Notes: generated from the sequence alone by a model not told the origin. A stretch of DNA of 15,859 nucleotides from Caulobacteraceae bacterium (GCA_947452665.1 CANGEH010000015.1:1-15859), one strand, 5' to 3'. Numbered from the stretch's first letter, positions 5,980 to 13,508 are shown. Numbers and translations are program-made.

Positions 5980-8141
5980 GCCTTTACGAAAGGCAGGCTG
6001 GTTGTTGGTTTGCCGGTCAAGGCCAACAAGGCATTGGCAACCGCGGGCGCAATCGGCGGAGTGCCGGGCTCGCCTATGCCGCTGGGATTTGCCCCCGATG
6101 GGACAATATAGGTCTCAACCGTCGGGGCCTCATTTTGGCGCAGCACCCGGTAGGTGTCGAAATTGTGCTGCTCAACCAGACCGTCTTTCAGGGTGATTTC
6201 GCCAAACAGGGCCGCTGACAGACCATAGGTCACCGCGCCCTCCATCTGGGCCGCGATCTGGTCGGGAGAAATCGCAATGCCGCAATCCACGGCACAGACC
6301 ACCCGGCCAACTCTTGGCACGCCATCGACTATGGACACTTCGGCGACCTGGGCAACGACACTGCCAAAGCTTTCGTGTACGGCAATGCCGCGCGCTGTGC
6401 CGGCGGGCAGGGGCTTGCCCCAACCGGCCTTTTGGGTGGCCAGATCCATAACCGCCAAATGGCGCTTGGCATCGGCCTTGGTATAGAGGGCACGGCGATA
6501 CTCGACCGGGTCCTTGCCGGCCTTGGCCGCCAACTGGTCAATCGTGTGCTCCATCACAAGGGCCGTATGGGTACCGCCGACCGAGCGCCACCAAAGCACC
6601 GATACCGGAGACTCGGCCATAACCACCTGGCCATCGACCACGCTTGTAACCTTAAGATAGGGCGAACCGAGGACGCCCTCGACGGCGGCGGCCTCAAACT
6701 TGCCCTGCGGCATTGGGCTACCCTTCATGATGGATTGGGTCACCACAGTATGACGCCAAGCCGTCGGATAGCCGTCGGCCCCGATCTTGATCGCCAGATC
6801 ATGGTGCACCATCGGCCGATAATGGCCGCCCAGCATGTCGTCTTCACGCGTCCAGACCAGCTTGACGGGGACAAATCCGCCAATCTTTTTGGCAATCCGC
6901 GCGCATTCAACCACATAATCGCCGTCAACCGTTGCGCGGCGGCCAAACGAGCCACCCGTGGTCAGGGTCTCAATCTCGATCGCACCGGGCAGGACGCCGA
7001 TGGCCTTGGCCACATTGACCTGGTCCATGGTTGGGCCCTGACAGCCATAGGTCAGCTTGACCTTTTGACCATCGACCTGGGCCACGCAATTCATCGGCTC
7101 CATGGCGGCATGAGCCAGATAGGGGAAGTCGAAAGCGGCTGTATGCAACGGCCCACCAAAAGCCTTGGTGGCATCGCCCTTGCTCTCGAATGCAACACCG
7201 TCACTGCGGGCGGCGGCAAGTTTGGCATAGGATTGCGCTATTTGCGGGGTACTGCGCATTTCCGCCTTGGACTCGTCCCAGGTCACTTTCAGGGCATCGC
7301 GGCCCTGTTTTGCAGCCCAGGTATTTTCAGCAACGACCGCGACCCCGGTGGCAATCTTGAAGATCTTGACGACGCCCTTGACTTTTTTGGCCTCTGTATC
7401 GTCAAAGCTCGCCACCTTGGCACCAAAGCGCGGCGCATGGGCGACCATGGCGGTCAGCATGCCGGGCAGATGAATGTCTTGGGTATAGACGGCTGTGCCC
7501 GTGCTCTTGGCCAGACTGTCCTTGCGGCGCACTTTTTGGGTGCCAATCAGGGTAAAGGTCTTGGGATCCTTCAGCGCAGGCGCAGCAGGCGGCGCGATCT
7601 TGGCGGCGTCCTTGAGCAGGTCTGCAAAGCTGGCGCTCTCACCCGAAGCATGGCTAACCACACTGTCCTTGACCGTGATTTCGGCGGCTGGAACGCTCCA
7701 TTTGGTGCTGGCGGCCTGAACAAACATGGCCCGGGCGCTGGCACCGGCCTGGCGCAGTTGCATCCAGCTATTGGCAATGGCGGTCGATCCGCCCGTGCCT
7801 TGCGCGCCAAACAACAGGTTTTGATAGACCTTGGTATTGGCGGGCGATTGCTCGACGAGAACCCTTGACCAGTCGGCATCCAGTTCTTCGGCAACAATGG
7901 CGGCAAGGCCCGCATGCGTGCCCTGGCCAAATTCAATATGCTTAGAAATTACGGTTACAGCGCCATCGGCACCGATCTTAATGAAGGGACCAAAGGCCCC
8001 GAAATCGATCTTTTTTGCGCCCAGGTTCAGAATGTCTGTTGGCGAGCAACCGACCAGCAGAGCGCCGCCGACGAGGCTCGCGCCCACGACCAGATCGCGG
8101 CGGGTGGTCCCATTTTGGGAAAGTGTCACGGGCTTGTTCAT
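5976..8141 (-). CDS. Molybdenum hydroxylase large subunit, isoquinoline 1-oxidoreductase beta (IorB)-like, Tat-exported
   Basis: From ATG at 8141 the protein has 721 residues. It belongs to the xanthine-oxidase family and resembles IorB and aldehyde-dehydrogenase large subunits. It binds Moco and hydroxylates a heterocycle or oxidises an aldehyde. Blocks seen include EFGQGTHAGLAAIVAEELDADW (about 70-91), GAQGTGGST (112-120), LAHAAMEPMNC, TTGGSFGRRATVDGDYV, LWWRSVGG and, near the C-terminus, GIGEPGTPP, whose Glu corresponds to the family's catalytic base. The N-terminus has a twin-arginine signal (TRRDLVVGASLVGGALLVGC) with a lipobox-like LVGC (29-32), so the folded enzyme probably reaches the periplasm and may be lipid-anchored. 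I prefer ATG 8141 because GCGAGG lies about eight bases upstream; an in-frame TTG at 8159 would overlap the small-subunit stop. The substrate is not readable from sequence. Confidence 0.88.
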   Translation of the reverse strand: MNKPVTLSQNGTTRRDLVVGASLVGGALLVGCSPTDILNLGAKKIDFGAFGPFIKIGADGAVTVISKHIEFGQGTHAGLAAIVAEELDADWSRVLVEQSPANTKVYQNLLFGAQGTGGSTAIANSWMQLRQAGASARAMFVQAASTKWSVPAAEITVKDSVVSHASGESASFADLLKDAAKIAPPAAPALKDPKTFTLIGTQKVRRKDSLAKSTGTAVYTQDIHLPGMLTAMVAHAPRFGAKVASFDDTEAKKVKGVVKIFKIATGVAVVAENTWAAKQGRDALKVTWDESKAEMRSTPQIAQSYAKLAAARSDGVAFESKGDATKAFGGPLHTAAFDFPYLAHAAMEPMNCVAQVDGQKVKLTYGCQGPTMDQVNVAKAIGVLPGAIEIETLTTGGSFGRRATVDGDYVVECARIAKKIGGFVPVKLVWTREDDMLGGHYRPMVHHDLAIKIGADGYPTAWRHTVVTQSIMKGSPMPQGKFEAAAVEGVLGSPYLKVTSVVDGQVVMAESPVSVLWWRSVGGTHTALVMEHTIDQLAAKAGKDPVEYRRALYTKADAKRHLAVMDLATQKAGWGKPLPAGTARGIAVHESFGSVVAQVAEVSIVDGVPRVGRVVCAVDCGIAISPDQIAAQMEGAVTYGLSAALFGEITLKDGLVEQHNFDTYRVLRQNEAPTVETYIVPSGANPSGIGEPGTPPIAPAVANALLALTGKPTTSLPFVKA

Positions 8142-8155
8142 GATCTTGGCCTCGC

Positions 8156-8611
8156 TCAAGCGGACTTGGACGCGGCAGCGTCCTTGATGGCGGCGCGAAT
8201 GCGTTGATAGGCCCCGCAGCGACAGATATTGCCACTCATGGCCGCATCAATATCGGCATCTGTGGGGCGGGGCTTTTCTGCCAACAGGGCGGCAGCGGCC
8301 ATGATCTGACCAGACTGGCAATAGCCGCATTGCGGCACATCATGCTTGACCCAGGCCACTTGCAGCGGATGGTCGCCATTAAGGCCTTCGATCGTGGTGA
8401 TCTTGACCCCGGCCAGGGCCTCGATTGGGGTCGAGCAAGACCGGATCGGTTGGCCATCGGCATGAACGGTACAGGCTCCGCATTGGGCAATACCACAACC
8501 AAACTTAGAGCCGGTCATCTTAAGTTCGTCACGCAGCACCCACAAAAGCGGTGTGTCTGGCGCGGCCTCAACCTGAAGCGTCTTGCCGTTTACCTCGAGC
8601 GCGATGGACAT
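8156..8611 (-). CDS. Molybdenum hydroxylase 2Fe-2S subunit, IorA-like
   Basis: This 151-residue protein is the electron-transfer subunit of the hydroxylase. The N-terminal plant-ferredoxin-type cluster uses C39, C44, C47 and C59 (GCGIAQCGACTVH). The C-terminal four-helix domain holds the second cluster with C95, C98, C130 and C132 (CGYCQSGQ and GNICRCGAY). The order and spacing are typical of xanthine-oxidase-family small subunits. It has no signal peptide and would be carried across the membrane bound to the Tat-exported large subunit, which is inference. It is the first gene of the pair. GGGAGG lies about ten bases before the ATG. No FAD subunit and no cytochrome c gene is adjacent, so the electron acceptor is unknown. 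Confidence 0.93.
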   Translation of the reverse strand: MSIALEVNGKTLQVEAAPDTPLLWVLRDELKMTGSKFGCGIAQCGACTVHADGQPIRSCSTPIEALAGVKITTIEGLNGDHPLQVAWVKHDVPQCGYCQSGQIMAAAALLAEKPRPTDADIDAAMSGNICRCGAYQRIRAAIKDAAASKSA

Positions 8612-8755
8612 CGGCCTTGGCCTCCCTGTTGCACTATCAAATTTGAAATGAACGCATTACACGTCTTCTGGAAGTGATCTTAACGTTGCTTAGGTCAAGT
8701 CGCGATGGATAATTTCACATCCTCGTAAAGATTTTTTGACGGTCAGGACCCGCCC
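8612..8755. promoter_or_regulatory. Divergent control region between the iorA-like gene and the siroheme-type gene
   Basis: These 144 bases separate divergent genes and are AT-richer than their surroundings. They include a perfect 10-bp palindrome TCAAATTTGA (8637-8646) close to the iorA-like start, a possible regulator site. On the minus strand a TTGACC hexamer (8694-8699) could be a -35 element for iorA. AGGA lies about eight bases before the ATG at 8756. No regulator site could be matched to a named protein, and promoter calls are tentative. Confidence 0.3.
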
Positions 8756-9637
8756 ATGGATGCCTTCCCGGCGTTTTTTCCCCTGGAGGGGGCCGTCATC
8801 GCTATTGCCGGGATCGGTGAAGGGAGCGATGCCAAGGCCAGATTGTTTGAGGGATCACCCGCTAAATTGCGCCGTTTGACCGGCGATTTTGCATTAGATG
8901 CGGCTGCCTATCAGGGCGCCGCGCTCGCTTTTGTCGCGCATCCGGATGAGGCATTCTGCATCGCCGCTGCCGCCGCTGCCCGCAAGGCGGGGGTACCGGT
9001 CAACGTGGTTGATCGCCCGCAAATGTGTGATTTTACCACGCCTGCCTTGATTGACCGCGGTCAGGTCGTGGCCGCGATTGGCACGGGCGGCTCTGCGCCC
9101 CTGTTGGCCAGCCTGCTGCGCGCCGACATAGAGGCGCGTGTCCCGGTTGGCATTGGTCAGATTGCGGGCCTGTTAAAAGACATGCAAGGCGAGATCCGCT
9201 CAGCCTTTCCCGATCTGGTCCGGCGGCGCGCCTTTATGCGGCTGGCGGTCGGCGGCCCAGCAGCCCAGGCTGCTATGGATGGTGATCTAGGCGCTGCTCG
9301 TCAGCATTTGCAGGCCCTGTTGGAGCGGGGACTGGCCTTGAAGGGCCGAGCCTATGCGCTGGATGGCCAAGGCTCCGCTGAACTCTTGAGCTTGAAAGCC
9401 GCCCGAAGGCTATCGGAAGCTGATGTTTTGGTGCTTGGAGAACAGGCCAATCCCCAGATCGTCGTTCTGGCCCGGCGCGATGCTGAGCGTATGAGCGTGG
9501 CAAGTACCGACGCCCGGGCCTTGAACGGCCTGCTGGCACAGGGGCTATGCCTCATCTTGATCGCGGCGCCAGACCTGACCAAGGCCTTGGCGGGCCTTGG
9601 CCATGATATTGAGCCCCTCCCGGTGGCGCGCGCCTAG
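8756..9637 (+). CDS. Precorrin-2 dehydrogenase/sirohydrochlorin ferrochelatase-like protein with a degenerate methyltransferase half-domain
   Basis: The 293-residue protein begins with a CysG-N/Met8-like NAD-binding domain. Visible are FFPLEGAVIAIAGIGEG (7-23), NVVDRPQMCDFTTPALIDRG (83-102) and VVAAIGTGGSAPLLASLLR (104-122), including the VVD aspartate needed in this family and the serine/threonine-rich GTGGSAP segment. The dimerisation region follows to about 190. Such enzymes oxidise precorrin-2 and insert iron to make siroheme. Residues about 196-290 resemble the first half of uroporphyrinogen III methyltransferase: SAELLSLKAARRLSEADVLV (207-226), then NPQIVVLARRDAERMSV (232-248). The LKGGDPFVFGRGG loop is missing and the second half is absent, so methyltransferase activity is unlikely. 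Its TAG shares CTAG with the stop of the transporter gene. The fold call is firm; activity is likely but unproven. Confidence 0.78.
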   Translation: MDAFPAFFPLEGAVIAIAGIGEGSDAKARLFEGSPAKLRRLTGDFALDAAAYQGAALAFVAHPDEAFCIAAAAAARKAGVPVNVVDRPQMCDFTTPALIDRGQVVAAIGTGGSAPLLASLLRADIEARVPVGIGQIAGLLKDMQGEIRSAFPDLVRRRAFMRLAVGGPAAQAAMDGDLGAARQHLQALLERGLALKGRAYALDGQGSAELLSLKAARRLSEADVLVLGEQANPQIVVLARRDAERMSVASTDARALNGLLAQGLCLILIAAPDLTKALAGLGHDIEPLPVARA

Positions 9638-11292
9638 ATATCTAGGCTGCGGCCACGGGTTTCGGGCAGGAAGACAAGCGTGCCCACCACGCTAATGGCG
9701 GTAAAAATCACCGGATACCAAAGTCCTGAATAGATATTGCCGGTCGAGGCAACAATCGCAAAGGCGGTAAAGGGCAAGAAGCCGCCAATCCAGCCTGTGC
9801 CAATATGATAGGGCAGGGACATGGCCGTATAGCGTATACGGGTTGGGAAAAGCTCAACGAGGCATGATGCGATCGGACCAAACAGGGCTGTTGCGGCAAC
9901 CACAAACACCAATAAGACCGCAAATACGCCCCAGATATTGACCTTGGCCGGATCGGCCTTGGCCGGATAGCCAGCGGTTTGAAGCGCGGCTTTAAGCCGG
10001 GTTTCGACATCGGCCTTGACCGCTTTCAGGCCGGCCTTGTCTAGGCCTGCACCATCGGCCGAGGCCACGGAGACTTCGCCAATCTTAACATAAGCTTGCG
10101 TACCGGCCGGTGCTTTTTGCGTGTCATAGGAAACGCCTGCATTAGCAAGGGTGTTTTTAGCAATATCGCAAGCAGTGGAAAACACCGCCTTGCCGACCGG
10201 GTCAAATTGCAAAGAACAGGTCGCAGGGTCAGCAACCACCACAATCGGGGTCTGGCTGCTGGCCCTTGCCAGGTCGGGATTGGCGGTCTGCATCAGGAGG
10301 TGAAAGCCTGGGAAAAAGCCAATCAGGGCCAAGATCATGCCGGCCAACATCACGGGCTTGCGGCCGATCTTGTCCGACAGCCAGCCAAACAGGATATAAA
10401 GCGGCGCGCTGGCAACCGTGGCGGCGATCATTAGGAGATTAACCGTCGCCGGTTCGACCTTGAGGAATTTTTCCAAAAAGATTTGGGTGTAGAAAAAGGC
10501 CGTATACCAGACCGCGCCCTGGGCACTCATGACGGCAAACAGGGCAATCAGGACCAGTTTCAGATTGGGCCAGCGGCCAAAGGCTTCGGTATAGGGGGCC
10601 TTGGAATGGCTGCCTTCTTCATGCATTTTCTGGAAAGTCGGGCTTTCCGATAGCTTGAGCCGCATCCAGATCGAGATGCCGACCAAGACCGCCGAGACCA
10701 TAAAGGGTATGCGCCAGCCCCAGGCCGTAAAGGCTTCTTCGCCGAGGACGGTGCGGGTGATTAATATGACCCCCAGCGCGCCAAACAGACCAAACGCGGC
10801 CGAGGCCTGAATCCAGCCGGTCATCCGCCCGCGCGCGCCCTCGGGGGCGTGCTCGGCCACATAAATCGCGGCGCCGCCATATTCACCGCCCAAGGCAAAG
10901 CCCTGAATACAGCGCGCCACGATCAACAGGATGGGTGCAATAATACCGGCCTGTGCATAGGTCGGCAGGAAACCAACCGCAAAGGTCGCGCCGCCCATCA
11001 AGACGATTGTGAATAAGAATGCGCCCTTACGCCCCGATCGGTCGCCAATTCGGCCAAACACCAAGGCCCCCAAGGGTCGTACCGCAAAACCGGCGCCAAA
11101 AATTGCCAAGGCAAAGATAAAGGCAACTGTGTCACTGACCCCGGCAAAAAAGGTCTTGGACAAGACCTGGGTCAGGGTGCCGAAAATGAAGAAGTCATAC
11201 CATTCAAACGTGGTGCCCGCCGAAGAGGCGGCAATGACGGTGCGCATGGATGTGGCAGGCGCCGGTGCGGACGCATCAATCGATTGGCTCAT
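9634..11292 (-). CDS. MHS-family (metabolite:H+ symporter) MFS transporter with a large periplasmic loop
   Basis: The 552-residue membrane protein has the major-facilitator pattern of the MHS branch (ShiA/ProP/KgtP-like). TM1 follows SSAGTTFEWYDFF (23-35). The cytoplasmic motif GRIGDRSGRKG (80-90) lies between TM2 and TM3, and its repeat GWLSDKIGRKP (303-313) lies between TM8 and TM9. RCIQGFALGGEYGGA (127-141) and the end FLPETRGRSLDI are also typical. About 115 residues (338-452) are inserted between TM9 and TM10, on the predicted periplasmic side, with two cysteines (359, 375); most MHS proteins have a short loop there. Substrates of the family are organic acids, betaines or aromatic acids; which one cannot be read here. 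It is probably the last gene of a CoA-transferase, GntR, transporter operon, 60 bases after gntR. GGGGGAAG precedes the ATG. Confidence 0.88.
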   Translation of the reverse strand: MSQSIDASAPAPATSMRTVIAASSAGTTFEWYDFFIFGTLTQVLSKTFFAGVSDTVAFIFALAIFGAGFAVRPLGALVFGRIGDRSGRKGAFLFTIVLMGGATFAVGFLPTYAQAGIIAPILLIVARCIQGFALGGEYGGAAIYVAEHAPEGARGRMTGWIQASAAFGLFGALGVILITRTVLGEEAFTAWGWRIPFMVSAVLVGISIWMRLKLSESPTFQKMHEEGSHSKAPYTEAFGRWPNLKLVLIALFAVMSAQGAVWYTAFFYTQIFLEKFLKVEPATVNLLMIAATVASAPLYILFGWLSDKIGRKPVMLAGMILALIGFFPGFHLLMQTANPDLARASSQTPIVVVADPATCSLQFDPVGKAVFSTACDIAKNTLANAGVSYDTQKAPAGTQAYVKIGEVSVASADGAGLDKAGLKAVKADVETRLKAALQTAGYPAKADPAKVNIWGVFAVLLVFVVAATALFGPIASCLVELFPTRIRYTAMSLPYHIGTGWIGGFLPFTAFAIVASTGNIYSGLWYPVIFTAISVVGTLVFLPETRGRSLDI

Positions 11293-11352
11293 GGCCGTCT
11301 TCCCCCGATAAGTTTTGCCGGGTTTAGCATTGTGGCCACGGGTTAGGAAAGC

Positions 11353-12069
11353 CTAGCCGTCGAGCCTATAGGTCATGGCATAGACAAACCGGCCGCTCGG
11401 ATGGGTACTGTCTGTTGCCAAGACCAGATTGTCACCTGCATCAAAATAGCGCCGCAGGGTGCGCAGGCCCGCCGAGCCCTTTTCAGCCTTCAAGGTCCTT
11501 GCTGTTGCGGTATCGAGGGTTTCAGCAGCAATCTCTTGTTCGATCCGGCGCGTATGAACGCCAAAATCGCGGGCGATCAGTTGGTGAATAGCCCCGTCCC
11601 AGCCCTCAAGGCTTGCAACAATGCCGGAAAATCCTAGTGGCACAAACACGCTGGACACCGCGACCGGCTCAGACGCTGCCCGCCGCACGCCCTCAATGAC
11701 CAGCCAGGTCTCGCCCGGCAGGGCCTTGATCCGGTCGGCCTCGGCTAGGGTCAGGGCGCGCGGATTGGCGGCCCGCACGATCAGCTTGGCCTCGCGGGCG
11801 TATTGCGTCAGGGTCTCTGGCCCGCCAAGTGGCTGGACAAAGCTTGGGGCAATCTGATTGGCAATCACGGTCGTGCCTGCGCCGCGCCGCCTTTGCACCA
11901 ACCCGGCCTCGCGCAACAGCCTCAAGGCATCGCGCACCGTATGGCGCGATGCGGCATAGATCTGGCACAGCTCCATTTCCGGCGGCAAGTGATCGCCCAC
12001 CCCATAGCGGCCCTCAGTAATGTCGGCCCGCAAGGCGGCGGCTAATTGTCGATAGCGCGGAAGGATCAT
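11353..12069 (-). CDS. GntR-family transcriptional regulator, HutC/UTRA type
   Basis: The 238-residue protein has an N-terminal winged-helix domain (about 1-68) with the GntR pattern: YRQLAAALRADITEGRYGVG, LPPEMELCQIYAASRHTVRD (29-48) and ALRLLREAGLVQRRRGAGTTV (48-68). A C-terminal UTRA ligand-binding domain (about 85-235) follows, ending in the typical RRYFDAGDNLVLATDSTHPSGRFVYAM region. Such proteins bind a small ligand, often a carbon-source metabolite, and release an operator. It lies between the CoA-transferase and transporter genes on the same strand and most likely controls them, and perhaps the divergent amidase. No good ribosome binding site precedes the ATG, so it may depend on translation of the upstream gene. 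Confidence 0.9.
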   Translation of the reverse strand: MILPRYRQLAAALRADITEGRYGVGDHLPPEMELCQIYAASRHTVRDALRLLREAGLVQRRRGAGTTVIANQIAPSFVQPLGGPETLTQYAREAKLIVRAANPRALTLAEADRIKALPGETWLVIEGVRRAASEPVAVSSVFVPLGFSGIVASLEGWDGAIHQLIARDFGVHTRRIEQEIAAETLDTATARTLKAEKGSAGLRTLRRYFDAGDNLVLATDSTHPSGRFVYAMTYRLDG

Positions 12070-12101
12070 GAAAAGGGCGCCGGGTGATTGACGATCAAGG
12101 T

Positions 12102-13367
12102 CTATATCAAGCTGCGCATCAGGCGCCAGTCCTGTTCCAGACCGTCGCGGTGCTGTGGTGCGGCCAGACCGATCAGGGCCTGAGCCTTTGCGTCTAAGGA
12201 AAGGCCCCGCAGGTCGGCGCTGCCAAACTCGGTCGCGACAATGGCCACATCATTGCGCGGCACACTGACCGCGCCCTGCGCCAGTCGCGGAACTATACGG
12301 CTAACCGTACCGCCCTTGGCGGTCGCATTGAGGGCAATAATGGGCTTGCCCTCGGGCGCACGCCCCGCCCCGCGCAGAAAATCGGTCAGGCCGCCAATGC
12401 CCGAGATCTGGCGGCTGCCCAAAAACTCGGCATTGGCCTGACCAAACAGGTCAAGCTCAAGCGCAGAATTGATCGCGGTAAACCGGGGTATCGCCGACAA
12501 AACACCATGATTATGCGTCTCGCTGACCGGCGTGAACCGCACATTGGGGCTGGTGCTCATGCGCGCAATCAGTTGTGCGCTGCCCAAGGCGACGCCCGTG
12601 ACGATCGCGTCTGGCTCATCCCTGATCGCGCCGCAATCTATTAAGGTCATGACCGGATCAATAATCATGCCCGAGCGGACGGTCAGGTACTTGCGGTCAG
12701 TGAGGGTCTGCAAGACGGCAAAACCCATCTTGCCAAGGCCAACCTGCAAGGCGGCGCCGTCGTCAATATGAGCCTGCACATGGCGCGCTATTTCGGCAAA
12801 GGTTGGATCTAGAGCGCCTGGATCATACGCGACATGACCAACGGCCTCCTCAACGACCAAATCAAACTTCGACAGGGCAATCTTATGCCCATGCGGCGGA
12901 GCGGGAAGGTTTGGGTTGATATGGGCGATACGCACCAGGTTGCGATCCAGCACAGCGGGCTGAAAATCCACCGATGGGCCCAGGCTGCAATAGCCATCAG
13001 CATCGGGGCTCGTTAGCTGCACAAGGACCGCATCAATGGGCGTGGTCGCAAGCCAGGTCCAGGCCTGGCTATAGGCCTGTGCCACGAGGCTGAAACGTCC
13101 GGCCTCAAAACTACCGCGCCAGTCGGCCCCAACAAAAATGCCTTCACTTTTCGCGGTTGGATGCAGGCTAGCCCAGTCGGTGTGGTTAACCCCGGGGATT
13201 GCCGCGCCAACAAAGGTTAGATGCGCTGCGGCTTCTGGATTGCGCCGATAAGCATCGGCAAACACCAATGGTTCTGCACCGCCGCCCGCGACAAACACGC
13301 GGCCGCCTGTGCCCTTTAGCTGCTGTGACAGGCGCAAAATCGCCTGATCTGGATCGCAATAGATCAT
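12102..13367 (-). CDS. Acetyl-CoA hydrolase/transferase family protein
   Basis: From ATG 13367 the protein has 421 residues and the two-domain layout of the acetyl-CoA hydrolase / 4-hydroxybutyrate CoA-transferase family. Seen are TFVGAAIPGVNHTDWASLHP (51-70), IDDGAALQVGLGKMG (201-215), AINSALELDLFGQANAE (298-314), SRQISGIGGLTDFLRGA (318-334) and ATEFGSADLRGLS (378-390). Family members move CoA between carboxylates or hydrolyse acyl-CoA. The segment where canonical transferases have a (H/Y)TEMxxDG-like motif, which I believe holds the catalytic Glu, reads RSGMIIDPVM (231-240), with Gly instead of Glu. I chose ATG 13367 because GGAG lies six bases upstream; longer in-frame starts at 13379 and 13457 exist but are less convincing. 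It is first in its operon, 32 bases before gntR. Confidence 0.85.
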   Translation of the reverse strand: MIYCDPDQAILRLSQQLKGTGGRVFVAGGGAEPLVFADAYRRNPEAAAHLTFVGAAIPGVNHTDWASLHPTAKSEGIFVGADWRGSFEAGRFSLVAQAYSQAWTWLATTPIDAVLVQLTSPDADGYCSLGPSVDFQPAVLDRNLVRIAHINPNLPAPPHGHKIALSKFDLVVEEAVGHVAYDPGALDPTFAEIARHVQAHIDDGAALQVGLGKMGFAVLQTLTDRKYLTVRSGMIIDPVMTLIDCGAIRDEPDAIVTGVALGSAQLIARMSTSPNVRFTPVSETHNHGVLSAIPRFTAINSALELDLFGQANAEFLGSRQISGIGGLTDFLRGAGRAPEGKPIIALNATAKGGTVSRIVPRLAQGAVSVPRNDVAIVATEFGSADLRGLSLDAKAQALIGLAAPQHRDGLEQDWRLMRSLI

Positions 13368-13508
13368 TAATCGCTCCATTCGCCGCCTGTCTTCATACAG
13401 ACCATGGCCCCGGACACAAATGGTTCTGGCAAGGGCTCGCGCATACAAATGTGTCACAGCCTAAACTTAGGGGCTGCGAAACGGCGCATTGGGGACTATT
13501 GTCGCGTT
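13368..13508. promoter_or_regulatory. Divergent control region between the CoA-transferase and amidase genes
   Basis: These 141 bases separate the two start codons and are the natural place for promoters of both units and for the GntR operator. They contain a dyad CCTAA-AC-TTAGG (13460-13471) and two copies of ACAAATG, the second inside an ACA-N4-TGT half-symmetric element near 13445-13454. No -35/-10 pair is convincing. A longer amidase frame can be read through this region but has no family-like sequence. Confidence 0.35.

Noticed and set aside
6375..7868. Long plus-strand open frame (497 codons) opposite the IorB-like gene
   Set aside because: The minus-strand frame has clear molybdenum-hydroxylase motifs; the plus-strand translation is a composition-driven shadow with no recognisable domain.
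8142..8159. TTG start for the IorB-like gene overlapping the small-subunit stop
   Set aside because: ATG 8141 has a better ribosome binding site and gives a normal Tat signal peptide; the TTG start remains possible.
9942..9968. Two copies of CCTTGGCCGGAT as a mobile-element or operator repeat
   Set aside because: They lie inside the transporter gene and encode the small PAKADPAK repeat of the periplasmic loop; coding explains them.
12094..12111. Direct repeat ATCAAG...ATCAAG near the CoA-transferase stop as a GntR operator
   Set aside because: It is short, partly within codons, and lies between co-directional genes of one likely operon.
13368..13457. 30-residue extension of the CoA-transferase
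   Set aside because: ATG 13367 has GGAG six bases upstream and begins family-like sequence; the extension is basic and unrecognisable and would overlap the intergenic control region.
13404..13508. 35-residue N-terminal extension of the amidase from an earlier ATG
   Set aside because: The extension has no family-like sequence and crosses the divergent promoter region; the conserved amidase sequence begins right at ATG 13509.
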